Shown here: positions 25,455 to 36,463 of the stretch, in pieces
Layout of the letters: the number at the start of each line of letters is the position of its first letter
How positions within the stretch are numbered: position 1 is the first letter of the stretch
Origin: Streptomyces sp. JB150
GTDB lineage: Bacteria > Actinomycetota > Actinomycetes > Streptomycetales > Streptomycetaceae
Length of the DNA: 64,000 nucleotides
Assembly (NCBI RefSeq): GCF_011193355.1
Contig: NZ_CP049780.1
Span: 6,237,798 to 6,301,797, forward strand
Direction of reading: 5' to 3'
The notes under the pieces: model-generated
What the model was told of the DNA's origin: nothing
Database searches by the model: none
Seen by the model: only the letters and a program-made list of their open reading frames with translations
Position numbers and translations under genes: made by a program

Positions 25455-27023
25455 TCACTGCTCGCGCAGCGGAATCGACACGTATGACGGGTCGTTCGCC
25501 GGCGAGGAGAAGGTCAGCCGTGCGCCGGACGGGTTGTGCTCGATGTAGAGCGGGTCGACCGTGTCGACGACCAGGGCGAGCCGGTGCCCTGCCGGAACGT
25601 CGTAGGCCGTGGAGAACAACTCCAGGTCGACGCCGAACGGCTGACCCGGCGTCCGTCCGTGGAAGGTGTACGGCGCGTTGCTGACCAGCTTGCCGAGGCC
25701 GAGCGGGCCCACGTCGTAGAGGTACGCGACGAGGGTTCCGCTCTCCTTGGTCGAGGTCACCGTGGTGTGCAGCGTGGCGGTGCCGCGCACCCGCTGGGTG
25801 GTGGCGTACGGCTGCGACTGCCAGACGGCGGCCCAGCGCCGGGGGAGCAGGGGGACCGAGGTGACCGGCGGCACCTGGGCGATCTGGTCGAGCAGGTTCG
25901 ACAGGAAGATGACACCGCCGTCCGCGCCGGAGTTGACGTTCGTGTCGATGGTCGTGGTGCCCCCGAGGGCGATCTTCCGCTGGGTCGCGGCGACGGACTT
26001 CCAGTCGGGATACGTCTCGTAACCGCCTCCGGTGCGGGACTTCAGGCGCACCGGCTGCTCCCGGTCCACGCCGTTGGCCTCGCCCTTGAGGTGGTGGTCG
26101 AACCAGCGCCGGGTGTCCGTCCAGACGTCGTTGGGCAGCCCCAGCAGGCCCGTCGCCTCGGCGGTCGCGTGGTCGCCGGGGCGCAGCTGGAGTCTTTTCG
26201 GGCCGGTCAGCTTCTCGAAGAAGTCAGCGTACTGGTTGGGCGGGAAGATGGTGTCGCCCCAGGCGTTGGCGAGCATGACGGCCGTGCCGTGGGCGTTGAT
26301 CCGGTCCAGGTGGGTGGCGGGGGAGCGCTTCGCCCCCCAGGCGATCATCTCGTCCTCCTTGTCCAGGTCGGACGCGAAGAAGTCCTGGAAGACCTGCTGC
26401 AGTTCCGCGCTCGGGCGGCCGGTGAGGGAACCCGCGCCCTGGAGCAGCGCGGCGGCCTGGGCGTGCTGGGTGCGGCCGGAGTAGATGGAGTCGATCAGGT
26501 CGGCCCAGCCGCTGAGCGCGGCGACCGCCCTGACCCGCTCGTCGTGGGCGGCGGTGAGCAGGCTGATCCCGGCGCCGTAGGAGACGCCCGCCATGCCGAC
26601 CTTGCCCGGGTCGGACGGGGTGTGGGCCAGCGCCCAGTCGATGACCTTCGACGCGTCGGCTATGTCCGGTGGACCCGCGACCTCGATATGGCCGCCGGAC
26701 TGCCAGAACCCGCGCACGTTGTAGGTGACCACCACATAACCGGAGTCGGCGAGCCGCTGCGCCTGGGCCAAATACTCGACCTGGGGCGTGGCCCAGCTCG
26801 TGGGCAGCACGATCAGCGGGTAGCGGTGCGAGCCGTCGGTGCCCGCGGGGGTGACGACGTTCGCCTTGAGCGTCGTACCGCCGTCGCCGGTGATGTCGAC
26901 GAACCGCACTCCGCCGGTCGTGGCGTGGGCGGCGGGAGCGGCGGTGAGGGCGCCACCGGCGATCAGGGTCGCGGAGACGGCGCCCACGGCGGTGGTGCGC
27001 AGGGCCTTGCGATGGACTCCCAC
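25455..27023 (-). CDS. Secreted CocE/NonD-type alpha/beta hydrolase (X-Pro dipeptidyl-peptidase-like)
   Basis: A 522-residue exported hydrolase. An N-terminal signal peptide ends near 'APAAHATTG'. The catalytic domain has the nucleophile in GVSYGAG (Ser148), the typical entry 'YVVVTYNVRGFWQSGG', an Asp in 'LANAWGDTIFPP' and a His in 'RPGDHATAE'. The last 160 residues form the jelly-roll C-terminal domain of X-Pro dipeptidyl-peptidases and CocE esterases. It likely cleaves peptides or esters outside the cell. The GTG start is preceded by GAGGAG, and an array of GTAAC/GTTAC motifs lies upstream. Confidence 0.88.
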   Translation of the reverse strand: MGVHRKALRTTAVGAVSATLIAGGALTAAPAAHATTGGVRFVDITGDGGTTLKANVVTPAGTDGSHRYPLIVLPTSWATPQVEYLAQAQRLADSGYVVVTYNVRGFWQSGGHIEVAGPPDIADASKVIDWALAHTPSDPGKVGMAGVSYGAGISLLTAAHDERVRAVAALSGWADLIDSIYSGRTQHAQAAALLQGAGSLTGRPSAELQQVFQDFFASDLDKEDEMIAWGAKRSPATHLDRINAHGTAVMLANAWGDTIFPPNQYADFFEKLTGPKRLQLRPGDHATAEATGLLGLPNDVWTDTRRWFDHHLKGEANGVDREQPVRLKSRTGGGYETYPDWKSVAATQRKIALGGTTTIDTNVNSGADGGVIFLSNLLDQIAQVPPVTSVPLLPRRWAAVWQSQPYATTQRVRGTATLHTTVTSTKESGTLVAYLYDVGPLGLGKLVSNAPYTFHGRTPGQPFGVDLELFSTAYDVPAGHRLALVVDTVDPLYIEHNPSGARLTFSSPANDPSYVSIPLREQ

Positions 27024-27061
27024 GGGTCACTCCTCACTCGTGTCAACGAAAGTGACCCGAC

Positions 27062-27116
27062 GGTAACCGTGGGGCCTTACCGGGGGTAACCCATCGGTAA
27101 GTTACGTGAAAGTAAC
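27062..27116. promoter_or_regulatory. Array of GGTAA/TTACC motifs upstream of the CocE-like gene
   Basis: GGTAA...TTACC (27062-27082) and GTTAC-GTGAAA-GTAAC (27101-27116) are inverted repeats, with another GGTAAC (27085) and CGGTAA (27095) between them. Such clustering in a GC-rich genome is unusual and points to a multi-site operator. The binding protein is unknown. Confidence 0.5.
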
Positions 27117-27118
27117 AA

Positions 27119-27868
27119 TCATTGAAGGGCGGACCGCTCCGCCTCCTCGGGGAGCGGCGACCGCGCCGCCCGCGTCACGTCCGCCACCAGCTCCACCACG
27201 TCCGGCCCGTACGCCTGGGAGTTGACCACCTTCAGCAGCAGCACGAACGACCCCGCGCCGTACTTGCGGGCCAGACGCTCGTGGTGGCGGGCGAGATACC
27301 GGGTGGCGGCCTGGTTGTCGATCGCCCGCTGCCCGCAGAACAGGAACACCGGCCGCGCCCGGGGCGCCTGCTCGGCGGTGAGCCGGGCCAGCAGCACGTA
27401 CTCGGTGCGGCCCGGCTCCATGCGATAGCGCTCGCCGCCGATCCGGAACGCGCCCCGCTCCGGCCCCGGTTCACCGTCCACGTTGACCCGCACCCCCGGC
27501 AGCAGGCTCTCCAGATGGGCGGCCATCCGGTGGTTGGAGGCCGGCCCGCCCACGCAGAACTCGGTGCGCTCGCCGAAACCCCGCTGGGCCGCGTCGTGCG
27601 CCACGACCTGCGCGTGCGCGTTGCAGTCCTTGATGAGCGCCGACAGCTCCAGCAGCGCGAAGACGTCGTGCCGGGTCACCGTCAGATCCGTGCCGCCCGC
27701 GTCCCGGTTGACCACCAGCAGCGACTCGGAGTTGTCCGGCAGCCCGAAGAACGCCTGCTTGCGGCGGAGTCGGCGCCGCCAGAGGTGGGTACGGGTGAAC
27801 CAGCCCAGCGCGGCGCTTATGCCGGTCGCCAGTACACCGAGGACGATGTTGCGCACGTCGTCGTTCAT
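27119..27868 (-). CDS. Membrane-anchored protein of unknown function
   Basis: A 249-residue protein with one N-terminal transmembrane segment ('NIVLGVLATGISAALGWF') followed by a basic stop-transfer stretch 'RRRLRRKQ', so the bulk should be cytosolic. The soluble part has 'ESLLVVNRDAGGTDLTVTRH', 'FCVGGPASNHRMAAHLES' and 'PVFLFCGQRAIDNQAATRYL', an alpha/beta pattern with Gly-rich loops that recurs in streptomycete hypothetical proteins. I do not recognise a catalytic motif. It is 95 bases upstream of the CocE-like gene and in the same direction, so read-through is possible. Confidence 0.75.
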   Translation of the reverse strand: MNDDVRNIVLGVLATGISAALGWFTRTHLWRRRLRRKQAFFGLPDNSESLLVVNRDAGGTDLTVTRHDVFALLELSALIKDCNAHAQVVAHDAAQRGFGERTEFCVGGPASNHRMAAHLESLLPGVRVNVDGEPGPERGAFRIGGERYRMEPGRTEYVLLARLTAEQAPRARPVFLFCGQRAIDNQAATRYLARHHERLARKYGAGSFVLLLKVVNSQAYGPDVVELVADVTRAARSPLPEEAERSALQ

Positions 27869-27950
27869 GGCGGGGCATCGTATCGGGTGCTCCTGACGTG
27901 CCCATGGTCATGGACTAGGCTGCCCGAACGGCCTTTCACTGGAGGTGCGG

Positions 27951-29750
27951 ATGCGTCGTCCCGTCGTACGCAAGCTGTCCGTCCTGGCGGTCTCGGCCGC
28001 CGTGGTGTCGGTGGGAGCGGCCGCCCCGCCCACCGCTTCCCGGACCGCTCCCGAGAAGGTACCGGTCGCCGTCGGCCACGGCGGCGCCGTCGCCAGCGTC
28101 GACCCGGACGCCTCCGCCGCCGGCATCGAGGTGCTGAGGAAGGGCGGCAACGCCGTCGACGCGGCCGTCGCCACCGCCGCCGCGCTCGGCGTCACCGAGC
28201 CGTACTCCGCGGGCATCGGCGGAGGCGGCTACTTCGTCTACTACGACGCCGGGTCCCGCACCGTGCACACCCTCGACGGCCGCGAAACGGCCCCGCTCAC
28301 CGCGGGCTCCGGCCTCTTCCTGGAGAACGGCAAGCCGGTCCCGTTCGCCGAGGCCGTCAGCAGCGGCCTCGCCGTCGGCACCCCCGGCACCCCCGCCACC
28401 TGGCGCGCCGCCCTCGACAAGTGGGGCAGCAAACGGCTCGGCACGCTCCTGAAGCCCGCCGTGCGGCTCGCCCGCGACGGCTTCACCGTCGACACCACCT
28501 TCCGCGCGCAGACCGCCGCCAACGAGACCCGCTTCCGGTACTTCCCCGACACCGCCGAGCTGTTCCTGCCGGGCGGGCAACTGCCCGTCGTCGGCTCGAC
28601 GTTCAAGAACCCCGACCTGGCCCGCACCTACGAGGAGCTGGCCCGCAAGGGCACCGGCGCCCTCTACCGCGGCGACCTCGCCGAGGACATCGTCGCCACC
28701 GTCAACAAGCCGCCCGTGGACCCGGCCTCCGGCTGGAACGCCCGCCCCGGCGACCTGTCCGAGAAGGACCTGGCCGCCTACCGCGTCAGGTCCCAGGCCC
28801 CCACCCGCACCACCTACCGCGGCCTCGGCGTCTACTCCATGGCCCCGTCCTCCTCCGGTGGCACCACCGTCGGCGAGGCGCTCAACATCCTCGAGCGCAC
28901 CGACCTGTCGAAGGCGAGCCAAGCCCGCTACCTGCACCGCTTCATCGAGGCCGGCCGCGTCGCCTTCGCCGACCGGGGGCGCTGGGTCGGCGACCCGGCC
29001 TTCGAGGACGTACCGACCAGGGAACTGCTGTCGCAGCGGTACGCCGACACGCGCGGCTGCCTCATCAAGGACGACGCGGTGCTCACCAGCCCGCTCGCGC
29101 CCGGCGACCCGCGCCACCCCGCCGACTGCGGCACCACGGGCCCCGCGGCGCCCACCACGTACGAGGGCGACAGCACCACCCATCTGACGGTCGCCGACAA
29201 GTGGGGCAACGTCGTCTCCTACACCCTCACCATCGAGCAGACCGGCGGCAGCGGCATCACCGTGCCCGGCCGCGGCTTCCTGCTCAACAACGAGCTGACG
29301 GACTTCTCCTTCGCCCCCGCCAACCCGGCCGTCCACGACCCGAACCTGCCCGGACCGGGCAAGCGGCCCCGCTCGTCGATGTCCCCGACGATCGTCCTGG
29401 ACCGCCACGACCGGCCCGTCGTCGCCCTCGGCTCGCCCGGCGGCGCCACGATCATCACCACCGTGCTGCAGACCCTGACCGGCTTCCTCGACCGCGGCCT
29501 GCCGCTCGTCGACGCCATCGCCGCCCCGCGCGCCAGCCAGCGCAACGCGGCCACCACCGAACTCGAACCCGGCCTGTACGACAGCGCGGTGCGCGCCGAA
29601 CTGGAGCGCATCGGCCACGCCTTCCGCCTCAACCCCGAGATCGGCGCCGCCACCGGCGTCCAGCGCCTGCCCGGCGGCAAGTGGCTCGCGGCGGCCGAGA
29701 CGGTACGCCGGGGCGGCGGCTCGGCGATGGTGGTGCGACCCGCGCCCTGA
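27951..29750 (+). CDS. ggt: Secreted gamma-glutamyltransferase
   Basis: A 599-residue N-terminal-nucleophile hydrolase with a signal peptide ('VLAVSAAVVSVGAAAPP'). It hydrolyses or transfers gamma-glutamyl groups such as that of glutathione-like thiols outside the cell. 'GGNAVDAAVATAAALGVTEP' and 'GIGGGGYFVYY' are the large-subunit signatures; autoprocessing should occur before Thr409 in 'GDSTTHLTVADKWGNVVS'; 'SSMSPTIV' and 'LGSPGGATI' complete the small subunit. The ATG at 27951 is placed by GGAGGT. A second, signal-less family member lies at 47101. Confidence 0.93.
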   Translation: MRRPVVRKLSVLAVSAAVVSVGAAAPPTASRTAPEKVPVAVGHGGAVASVDPDASAAGIEVLRKGGNAVDAAVATAAALGVTEPYSAGIGGGGYFVYYDAGSRTVHTLDGRETAPLTAGSGLFLENGKPVPFAEAVSSGLAVGTPGTPATWRAALDKWGSKRLGTLLKPAVRLARDGFTVDTTFRAQTAANETRFRYFPDTAELFLPGGQLPVVGSTFKNPDLARTYEELARKGTGALYRGDLAEDIVATVNKPPVDPASGWNARPGDLSEKDLAAYRVRSQAPTRTTYRGLGVYSMAPSSSGGTTVGEALNILERTDLSKASQARYLHRFIEAGRVAFADRGRWVGDPAFEDVPTRELLSQRYADTRGCLIKDDAVLTSPLAPGDPRHPADCGTTGPAAPTTYEGDSTTHLTVADKWGNVVSYTLTIEQTGGSGITVPGRGFLLNNELTDFSFAPANPAVHDPNLPGPGKRPRSSMSPTIVLDRHDRPVVALGSPGGATIITTVLQTLTGFLDRGLPLVDAIAAPRASQRNAATTELEPGLYDSAVRAELERIGHAFRLNPEIGAATGVQRLPGGKWLAAAETVRRGGGSAMVVRPAP

Positions 29751-30212
29751 GGAGCGTCCCGGTGGTCGCGGCGTCGGCGCGGCGACCCTATGACCAGGTG
29801 CCCGCCGACGCTTCGGGGGCGCGGCAGGCGCGGGCTGGGCCGCCGATCGCCTGTGTTCTCCTTCGAGGACGCGACGACGGACAACTCCTGACCTGCCCAT
29901 CCGCACGGCAGGGCATGGCCGGCGCCACCGCGCACGTCAACGGACGAGGAAAGACAGGATGATGGCCGCGGCCCTGGCGACTACTACGTCGTCGTCGGCG
30001 ACCAGTACGTCCGTATCACGCCCGTCATTTCCTTCGTCGCTCACGGGCCGGCCGGCGGGGCGGAGGCGTCGCCGCAGACCAGGTCCGGTGAGCCGCGGCA
30101 GCAAGTGGTCTTCGTCCAGCCTCCCTCCTCCCACTGGACGCACCACCGGACGCCCTCACGACGGGGAGCGCGCTGAACGTGACCACCGCCCGCCTTGATC
30201 GTTCGTGGGGAC
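29751..30212. other. Intergenic stretch with a coding-like fragment
   Basis: Between the ggt and I36-like genes there is no intact gene. Plus-strand positions about 29943-30176 read as a stop-to-stop frame with G/C third positions ('DYYVVVGDQYVRITPVISFV', then 'RQQVVFVQPPSSHW') but without any ATG, GTG or ribosome site, so it may be the 3' scrap of a decayed gene. Nothing else is evident. Confidence 0.35.
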
Positions 30213-30566
30213 ATGAACAGCATCTCGCGGGCCCTGACCGTCGGCGCGTTCGCCCTGGTCCTGCCCATGACCCTCGTCACTCCCTCCCAGGCGGCTCCGG
30301 GTGAGGTGTGCTTCTACACCGAGCCCGGCTACCGGGGCGCATCCTGGTGCTACCGACCGTGGGGCTACTCGGACGTGCCGGACTTCCTGCATGACAAGGC
30401 GCGGTCCTTCGAGTCCAACTCGGACGTCGTCGTCTACGCGATCGATCACGCGGGACAGGCGTGCTACCAGCGCAGGATCTGGGTGGGGGACCGGGACCCG
30501 AACTGGGCCTGGGGCGCCAGGATCGACGGCGTCGGCACCGACCCCCAGGGATGCGAGCCGAGCTGA
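30213..30566 (+). CDS. Secreted peptidase inhibitor family I36 / crystallin-like protein
   Basis: A 117-residue secreted protein. A signal peptide ends at 'SQA-APGEVC'. The mature part has the family opening 'VCFYTEPGYRGASWCYRP' with later cysteines in 'ACYQRR' and 'GCEPS', the beta/gamma-crystallin-like Greek-key pattern annotated as I36 inhibitors (relatives of SMPI, which blocks metalloproteases). Inhibition of a protease is not shown by the sequence alone. The ribosome site is weak (GTGGGG). A related fold appears in the gene at 54991. Confidence 0.75.
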   Translation: MNSISRALTVGAFALVLPMTLVTPSQAAPGEVCFYTEPGYRGASWCYRPWGYSDVPDFLHDKARSFESNSDVVVYAIDHAGQACYQRRIWVGDRDPNWAWGARIDGVGTDPQGCEPS

Positions 30567-30611
30567 TCCGCGGCCAAGCGGGCAACGGCCCCAATCACCG
30601 CCCTCGGCTCG

Positions 30612-33137
<2,526 letters not shown>

Positions 33138-33271
33138 CGTTTGGGTTCCTTCGCTGTCGACGTGCCGGGGCCGGGTTTCCCGGGGTGGGCTCGTTTAAGC
33201 CACCTTGGCACGAAGTGGGGCGACAGGCATGTGCAGTGGACCGGCCCTGGACCGCCGCCCCGGAAGGGGGT

Positions 33272-34039
33272 TCACCTCGCCGTGAGGACGCGCGGGCCGT
33301 CCTCCGTGATCGCGACCGTGTGTTCGACGTGCGCCGCGCGGGAACCGTCGTTCGTGCGGAGGGTCCAGCCGTCGGGGGCCGCGTGGTAGCCGTCGGTGCC
33401 GCCCGCGACGAGCATCGGCTCGATGGCCAGGACCATGCCCGCGCGCAGCCGCAGGCCACGGCCGGGGCGGCCCTCGTTGGGGACCGGCGGGTCCTCGTGC
33501 ATACGGCGGCCCACGCCGTGCCCGCCGAAGCCCTCCGGGATGCCGTAGCCGGCGTCGCGGCACACCCGGCCGATGGCGTGCGCGATGTCGCCCATGCGGT
33601 TGCCGGCGACGGCGGCGTCGATGCCGGCCGCGAGGGCGCGTTCGGCCGTCTCTATGAGGCGTACGTCGGCGGGGCGGGGGCGGCCCACCGTGAAGCTGAT
33701 CGCCGAGTCGCCGACCCAGCCGTTCAGCTCGGCACCGAAGTCCAGGGAGACCAGGTCGCCGTCGCGCAGCCGGTACCGCGTGGGGATGCCGTGCACGATC
33801 GCGTCGTTCACCGAGGCGCACAGGACGGCGGGGAAGGGGGTCGGGGCGAAGGAGGGGCGGTAGCCCAGGAAGGGCGAGGTCGCGCCTGCCTCCCGCAGGG
33901 CGTCGCGGGCCAGGGCGTCCAGGTCGAGCAGGGAGACGCCCACGTCCGCGGCGTTCCGCAGGGCCGTGAGGGTGCGCCCGACGACCTGGCCCGCCTCGTG
34001 CATGGCGTCGATCGATGTGTCCGTCTTCAGTTCCACCAT
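33272..34039 (-). CDS. map: Type I methionine aminopeptidase
   Basis: A 255-residue pita-bread metallopeptidase that removes N-terminal methionine from nascent proteins. The five metal ligands are visible: Asp in 'VSLDFGAEL', Asp in 'WVGDSAIS', His in 'GGHGVGRRMHEDP', Glu in 'LAIEPML' and Glu in 'AHVEHTVAI'. It is probably a second copy beside the ribosomal-operon map found elsewhere in most actinomycetes. No ribosome site exists; a -10 element TATAGT lies 7 bases before the ATG, so the mRNA is predicted to be leaderless. Divergent from an XRE regulator. Confidence 0.93.
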   Translation of the reverse strand: MVELKTDTSIDAMHEAGQVVGRTLTALRNAADVGVSLLDLDALARDALREAGATSPFLGYRPSFAPTPFPAVLCASVNDAIVHGIPTRYRLRDGDLVSLDFGAELNGWVGDSAISFTVGRPRPADVRLIETAERALAAGIDAAVAGNRMGDIAHAIGRVCRDAGYGIPEGFGGHGVGRRMHEDPPVPNEGRPGRGLRLRAGMVLAIEPMLVAGGTDGYHAAPDGWTLRTNDGSRAAHVEHTVAITEDGPRVLTAR

Positions 34040-34117
34040 GCCAATTACTATACCGGTATTTGAATTGGGATCGGCGACCGGCGGTATGTGAATGGGGTTG
34101 TTACTAGGATGGGCGCC
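34040..34117. promoter_or_regulatory. Divergent leaderless promoters with a shared palindrome
   Basis: On the minus strand TATAGT (34052-34047) is 7 bases before the map ATG; on the plus strand TAGGAT (34105-34110) is 7 bases before the XRE gene ATG. A perfect 10-bp palindrome ATACCGGTAT (34050-34059) overlaps the map -10, and a related half CCGGCGGTAT lies at about 34077-34086. This is the expected position for a repressor site of the adjacent XRE protein. The -35 boxes are not clear. Confidence 0.6.
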
Positions 34118-34453
34118 ATGGTGCGCACTCCCCTCACCCCCGAAGAGCGCGAACGCGGCGAGCGGCTCGGCCGGCTGCTGCGCGAGGCCCGCGGCGACCG
34201 CAGCATGGCGGAGGTCGCGGCGAGCGCCGGCGTCTCGGCGGAGACCCTGCGCAAGATCGAGACGGGCCGCGCGCCGACACCGGCGTTCTTCACGGTGGCC
34301 GCGCTCGGCCGCACCCTCGGGCTGTCCCTGGACGAGCTGGCCACCGCGGCGTACGGCGCGACGCCCGCGTACGACCCCGCGGCCGGGTACGACCCCACGG
34401 CGCCCTTCGACGCCACGGCCCCGGCCGTCACGTCCGGGGCGGCCGCCGCCTGA
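34118..34453 (+). CDS. XRE-family helix-turn-helix regulator
   Basis: A protein of 111 residues with an HTH_3-type domain at residues about 10-75: 'RLGRLLREARGDRSMAEVAA' and 'GVSAETLRKIETGRAPTPAF'. The C-terminal 35 residues are a low-complexity Ala/Pro/Tyr tail with the near-repeat 'AYDPAAGYDPTAPFDATAP'. The ATG at 34118 fits a leaderless mRNA; an in-frame ATG at 34109 lies inside the predicted -10. Divergent from the methionine aminopeptidase gene with a palindrome between them, so it may control both. Confidence 0.85.
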   Translation: MVRTPLTPEERERGERLGRLLREARGDRSMAEVAASAGVSAETLRKIETGRAPTPAFFTVAALGRTLGLSLDELATAAYGATPAYDPAAGYDPTAPFDATAPAVTSGAAAA

Positions 34454-34551
34454 GGGCGTCGCGCCCTGGCCGCAAACTCCCTGTAGCGGGCCCGTAACAC
34501 GGCTGGTGTTGGCTACGGACCCGAGTGCTCCGGTCATGCGGGGAGTGGGCG

Positions 34552-36306
34552 ATGACAGTGGATCAGCTCCCGTACGCGGTACGGGAGTTCGCGGACCGCC
34601 TGGCCGGCCTGCTGGCCAGGCTGGACCGGGACGGCGGCTGGTGCGCCGTGTTCCGGCGGCGCGACCCCGACGGGATGCGCGCCTGCCTCGACGGGCGGGA
34701 GGTCCCGCCCTGGGACGTGGTCGAGTCCCTGCTCCAGGACCTTGCCGCCGCGCACGGCCCCGGGGCCGCCGACGCCGAGAGGGACCGGACGCGCGCCCTG
34801 CACAGCGCGGCGCTCGCCGCGTACGACGCCCGGCCCGGCGGCCGGGACGCCCTCACGGCCCGGCTCGACGTGACGCTCCGCGAGCGGGAGCACGCCGCCG
34901 AACGCCTCGCCGGACTGGGCCGCGCGCTCGCCTCGGCCACCACCCAGGCCGCCGCCGACACCCTCCGCCTCGACCTGGCCTGGGCCCGCGACGACCTCGC
35001 CCGCGCCACCGCCCGCTGCGTGGAACTGAACACCCGCCTCACCGCACTGGACCACCACACCCCCACGCCCCGCACCGTCCCCCCGCCGCGCCCCGCTGCC
35101 GACCCGTCACCCGAGCTGGCCGAGGCCCCCGCGAACGCCCGGTCGGCCACAACACCTACGACGCACCCGACGGACCGTGAGGAGGCCGCGAACGACGGAC
35201 CCTGGCCGGGCGGCGGGCAGAACGGTGGCAGCCGGACGGGTGGCAGGTCGAGCGGTGACCGCTGGCCGGGTGACGGGCAGGGCGGTGGCCCCCGGATGGG
35301 TGGCGGGCCGAGCGGTGACCGCTGGCCGGGTGACGGGCAGGCCGGTCGTCTCGGGCCGAGCGACGGGCAGGGTGGTCGCTACGGGCACGAAGGGGGGCCG
35401 GGTGGTCCACTGCGGCCGGCCGACGGGCCGGGCGGGCGTCTCCGGGGCGACCTCGACTCGGGGGGAGTCCCGGCGCCCGGTGGTGGCGCAGTCGCCGTGC
35501 CCGCCCCCGTGACGCCCCCTCCGGCGGGGCCTGCTCCAGCGGCCCCCGCATCCACTCCCGCCCCCACCCCCAAGCAGCGCAAACGCCGTCGAGGTGGTGC
35601 CCGGTTCGCCGGAGTGCAGGACGAGGGCGAAGGCCCCGTCGTCGTGCCGCCCGTCGCGCAGCCGGTGCCCGCCGCGCCGGTCGCGCCGGGTGGGCGGACC
35701 CCGCGGGGAGCGCGGTTCGCGGGAGCCGCGGCGCAGGCGCAGGGGCCCCAGGCGCCGCGGAGTGCGCCCGTGGACGCGCAGGCGCGGCGGGAGACGGGCA
35801 CCGTGATCGCAACGCTGGCGCGGCTGCGCGCCGAGGGCCGCAGCGGAGAGGCGCACGCGCTGCTGGCCGAGGCCGCGCGGTGGCCCGCCGCCCGGTTCCC
35901 GCTGCTCGCCGAGGAACTGCAGCGCGCGGGCCTGGCCGCGGACTGGGCGACCCTGCTGTGGGAGACCGCGTCCCTGCCCGCGGACCGGCTGGTGGCCGCC
36001 GCCGACGCGCTGACCGCGGCCGGGCGCGGCGCGGACGGGCGGCAGATCCTGCGGCAGGGCGTCGTCCGCCCCGCCGCGGAGATCGGGCAGGCCGTGCTCG
36101 CGCTGACCGCCGACGGCCGCGGCCGCGAGGCGGACGCCCTGCTCGACGCCTACGTCCGGGCCCGCCCTCCGGAGGAGGTGGTGCGCAGCGCCGCACCCGA
36201 CCCGCGGATCCTCGTCCCGCTGCTGCTCCAGGCCGCCGCGCGGGTCTCCGCGGCACGCCACCGGGATCTCGCGCACGCCCTCCGGGTGGCCGGACCGGCC
36301 GGCTGA
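34552..36306 (+). CDS. Large hypothetical protein with Gly-rich repeat linker
   Basis: A protein of 584 residues that I do not recognise. Residues 1-180 are helical with a conserved opening 'LPYAVREFADRLAGLLARLD' and 'GWCAVFRRRDPDGMRACLDG', then a Gly/Pro/Arg-rich linker (about 210-430) containing the repeat 'SGDRWPGDGQ', and a C-terminal helical domain (about 430-584) made of short Ala/Leu repeats resembling TPR/SPL-like scaffolds. Related streptomycete proteins are sometimes mislabelled UL36 tegument protein because of the linker. The ATG at 34552 follows GGGGAG. No signal peptide; it could be a scaffold or a cell-division/regulatory adaptor, but that is a guess. Confidence 0.75.
   Translation: MTVDQLPYAVREFADRLAGLLARLDRDGGWCAVFRRRDPDGMRACLDGREVPPWDVVESLLQDLAAAHGPGAADAERDRTRALHSAALAAYDARPGGRDALTARLDVTLREREHAAERLAGLGRALASATTQAAADTLRLDLAWARDDLARATARCVELNTRLTALDHHTPTPRTVPPPRPAADPSPELAEAPANARSATTPTTHPTDREEAANDGPWPGGGQNGGSRTGGRSSGDRWPGDGQGGGPRMGGGPSGDRWPGDGQAGRLGPSDGQGGRYGHEGGPGGPLRPADGPGGRLRGDLDSGGVPAPGGGAVAVPAPVTPPPAGPAPAAPASTPAPTPKQRKRRRGGARFAGVQDEGEGPVVVPPVAQPVPAAPVAPGGRTPRGARFAGAAAQAQGPQAPRSAPVDAQARRETGTVIATLARLRAEGRSGEAHALLAEAARWPAARFPLLAEELQRAGLAADWATLLWETASLPADRLVAAADALTAAGRGADGRQILRQGVVRPAAEIGQAVLALTADGRGREADALLDAYVRARPPEEVVRSAAPDPRILVPLLLQAAARVSAARHRDLAHALRVAGPAG
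35221..35340 (+). repeat. 60-base tandem repeat inside the hypothetical protein gene
   Basis: Two adjoining 60-base units encode the Gly-rich linker. A 30-base block beginning AGCGGTGACCGCTGGCCGGG is identical at 35251-35280 and 35311-35340. Shorter decayed copies of 'GACGGGCAG' and 'GGTGG' continue to about 35410. The period keeps the frame, so copy number can vary without destroying the protein. Confidence 0.8.
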
Positions 36307-36405
36307 CCGGCCCCGTCGCTCGCCCACCGGAGTGGCAGTCGCGACCGGCCGAGCGGGTTGCCGACGATGGTCTTGGCAAGGCCTTCCCCGAGGCATACGT
36401 TCATC

Positions 36406-36436
36406 CCTCTACGACCTGCGTCTACGGGCGTAGAGG
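36406..36436. promoter_or_regulatory. Inverted repeat upstream of the pyrimidine-catabolism operon
   Basis: CCTCTACG (36406-36413) and CGTAGAGG (36429-36436) form a perfect 8-bp inverted repeat 28 bases before the first gene. The intervening ACGACCTGCG (36411-36420) recurs upstream of the second amidohydrolase gene at 40208-40217. Likely operator for the PucR protein of this island (inference). Confidence 0.5.
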
Positions 36437-36463
36437 CTCTGCGTCCCGTCGAAGGAGCAGCTC

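Noticed and set aside
27041..27046. TTGACA on the minus strand before the CocE-like gene as a -35 box
   Set aside because: Only 17 bases separate it from the start codon, too close for a promoter of that gene.
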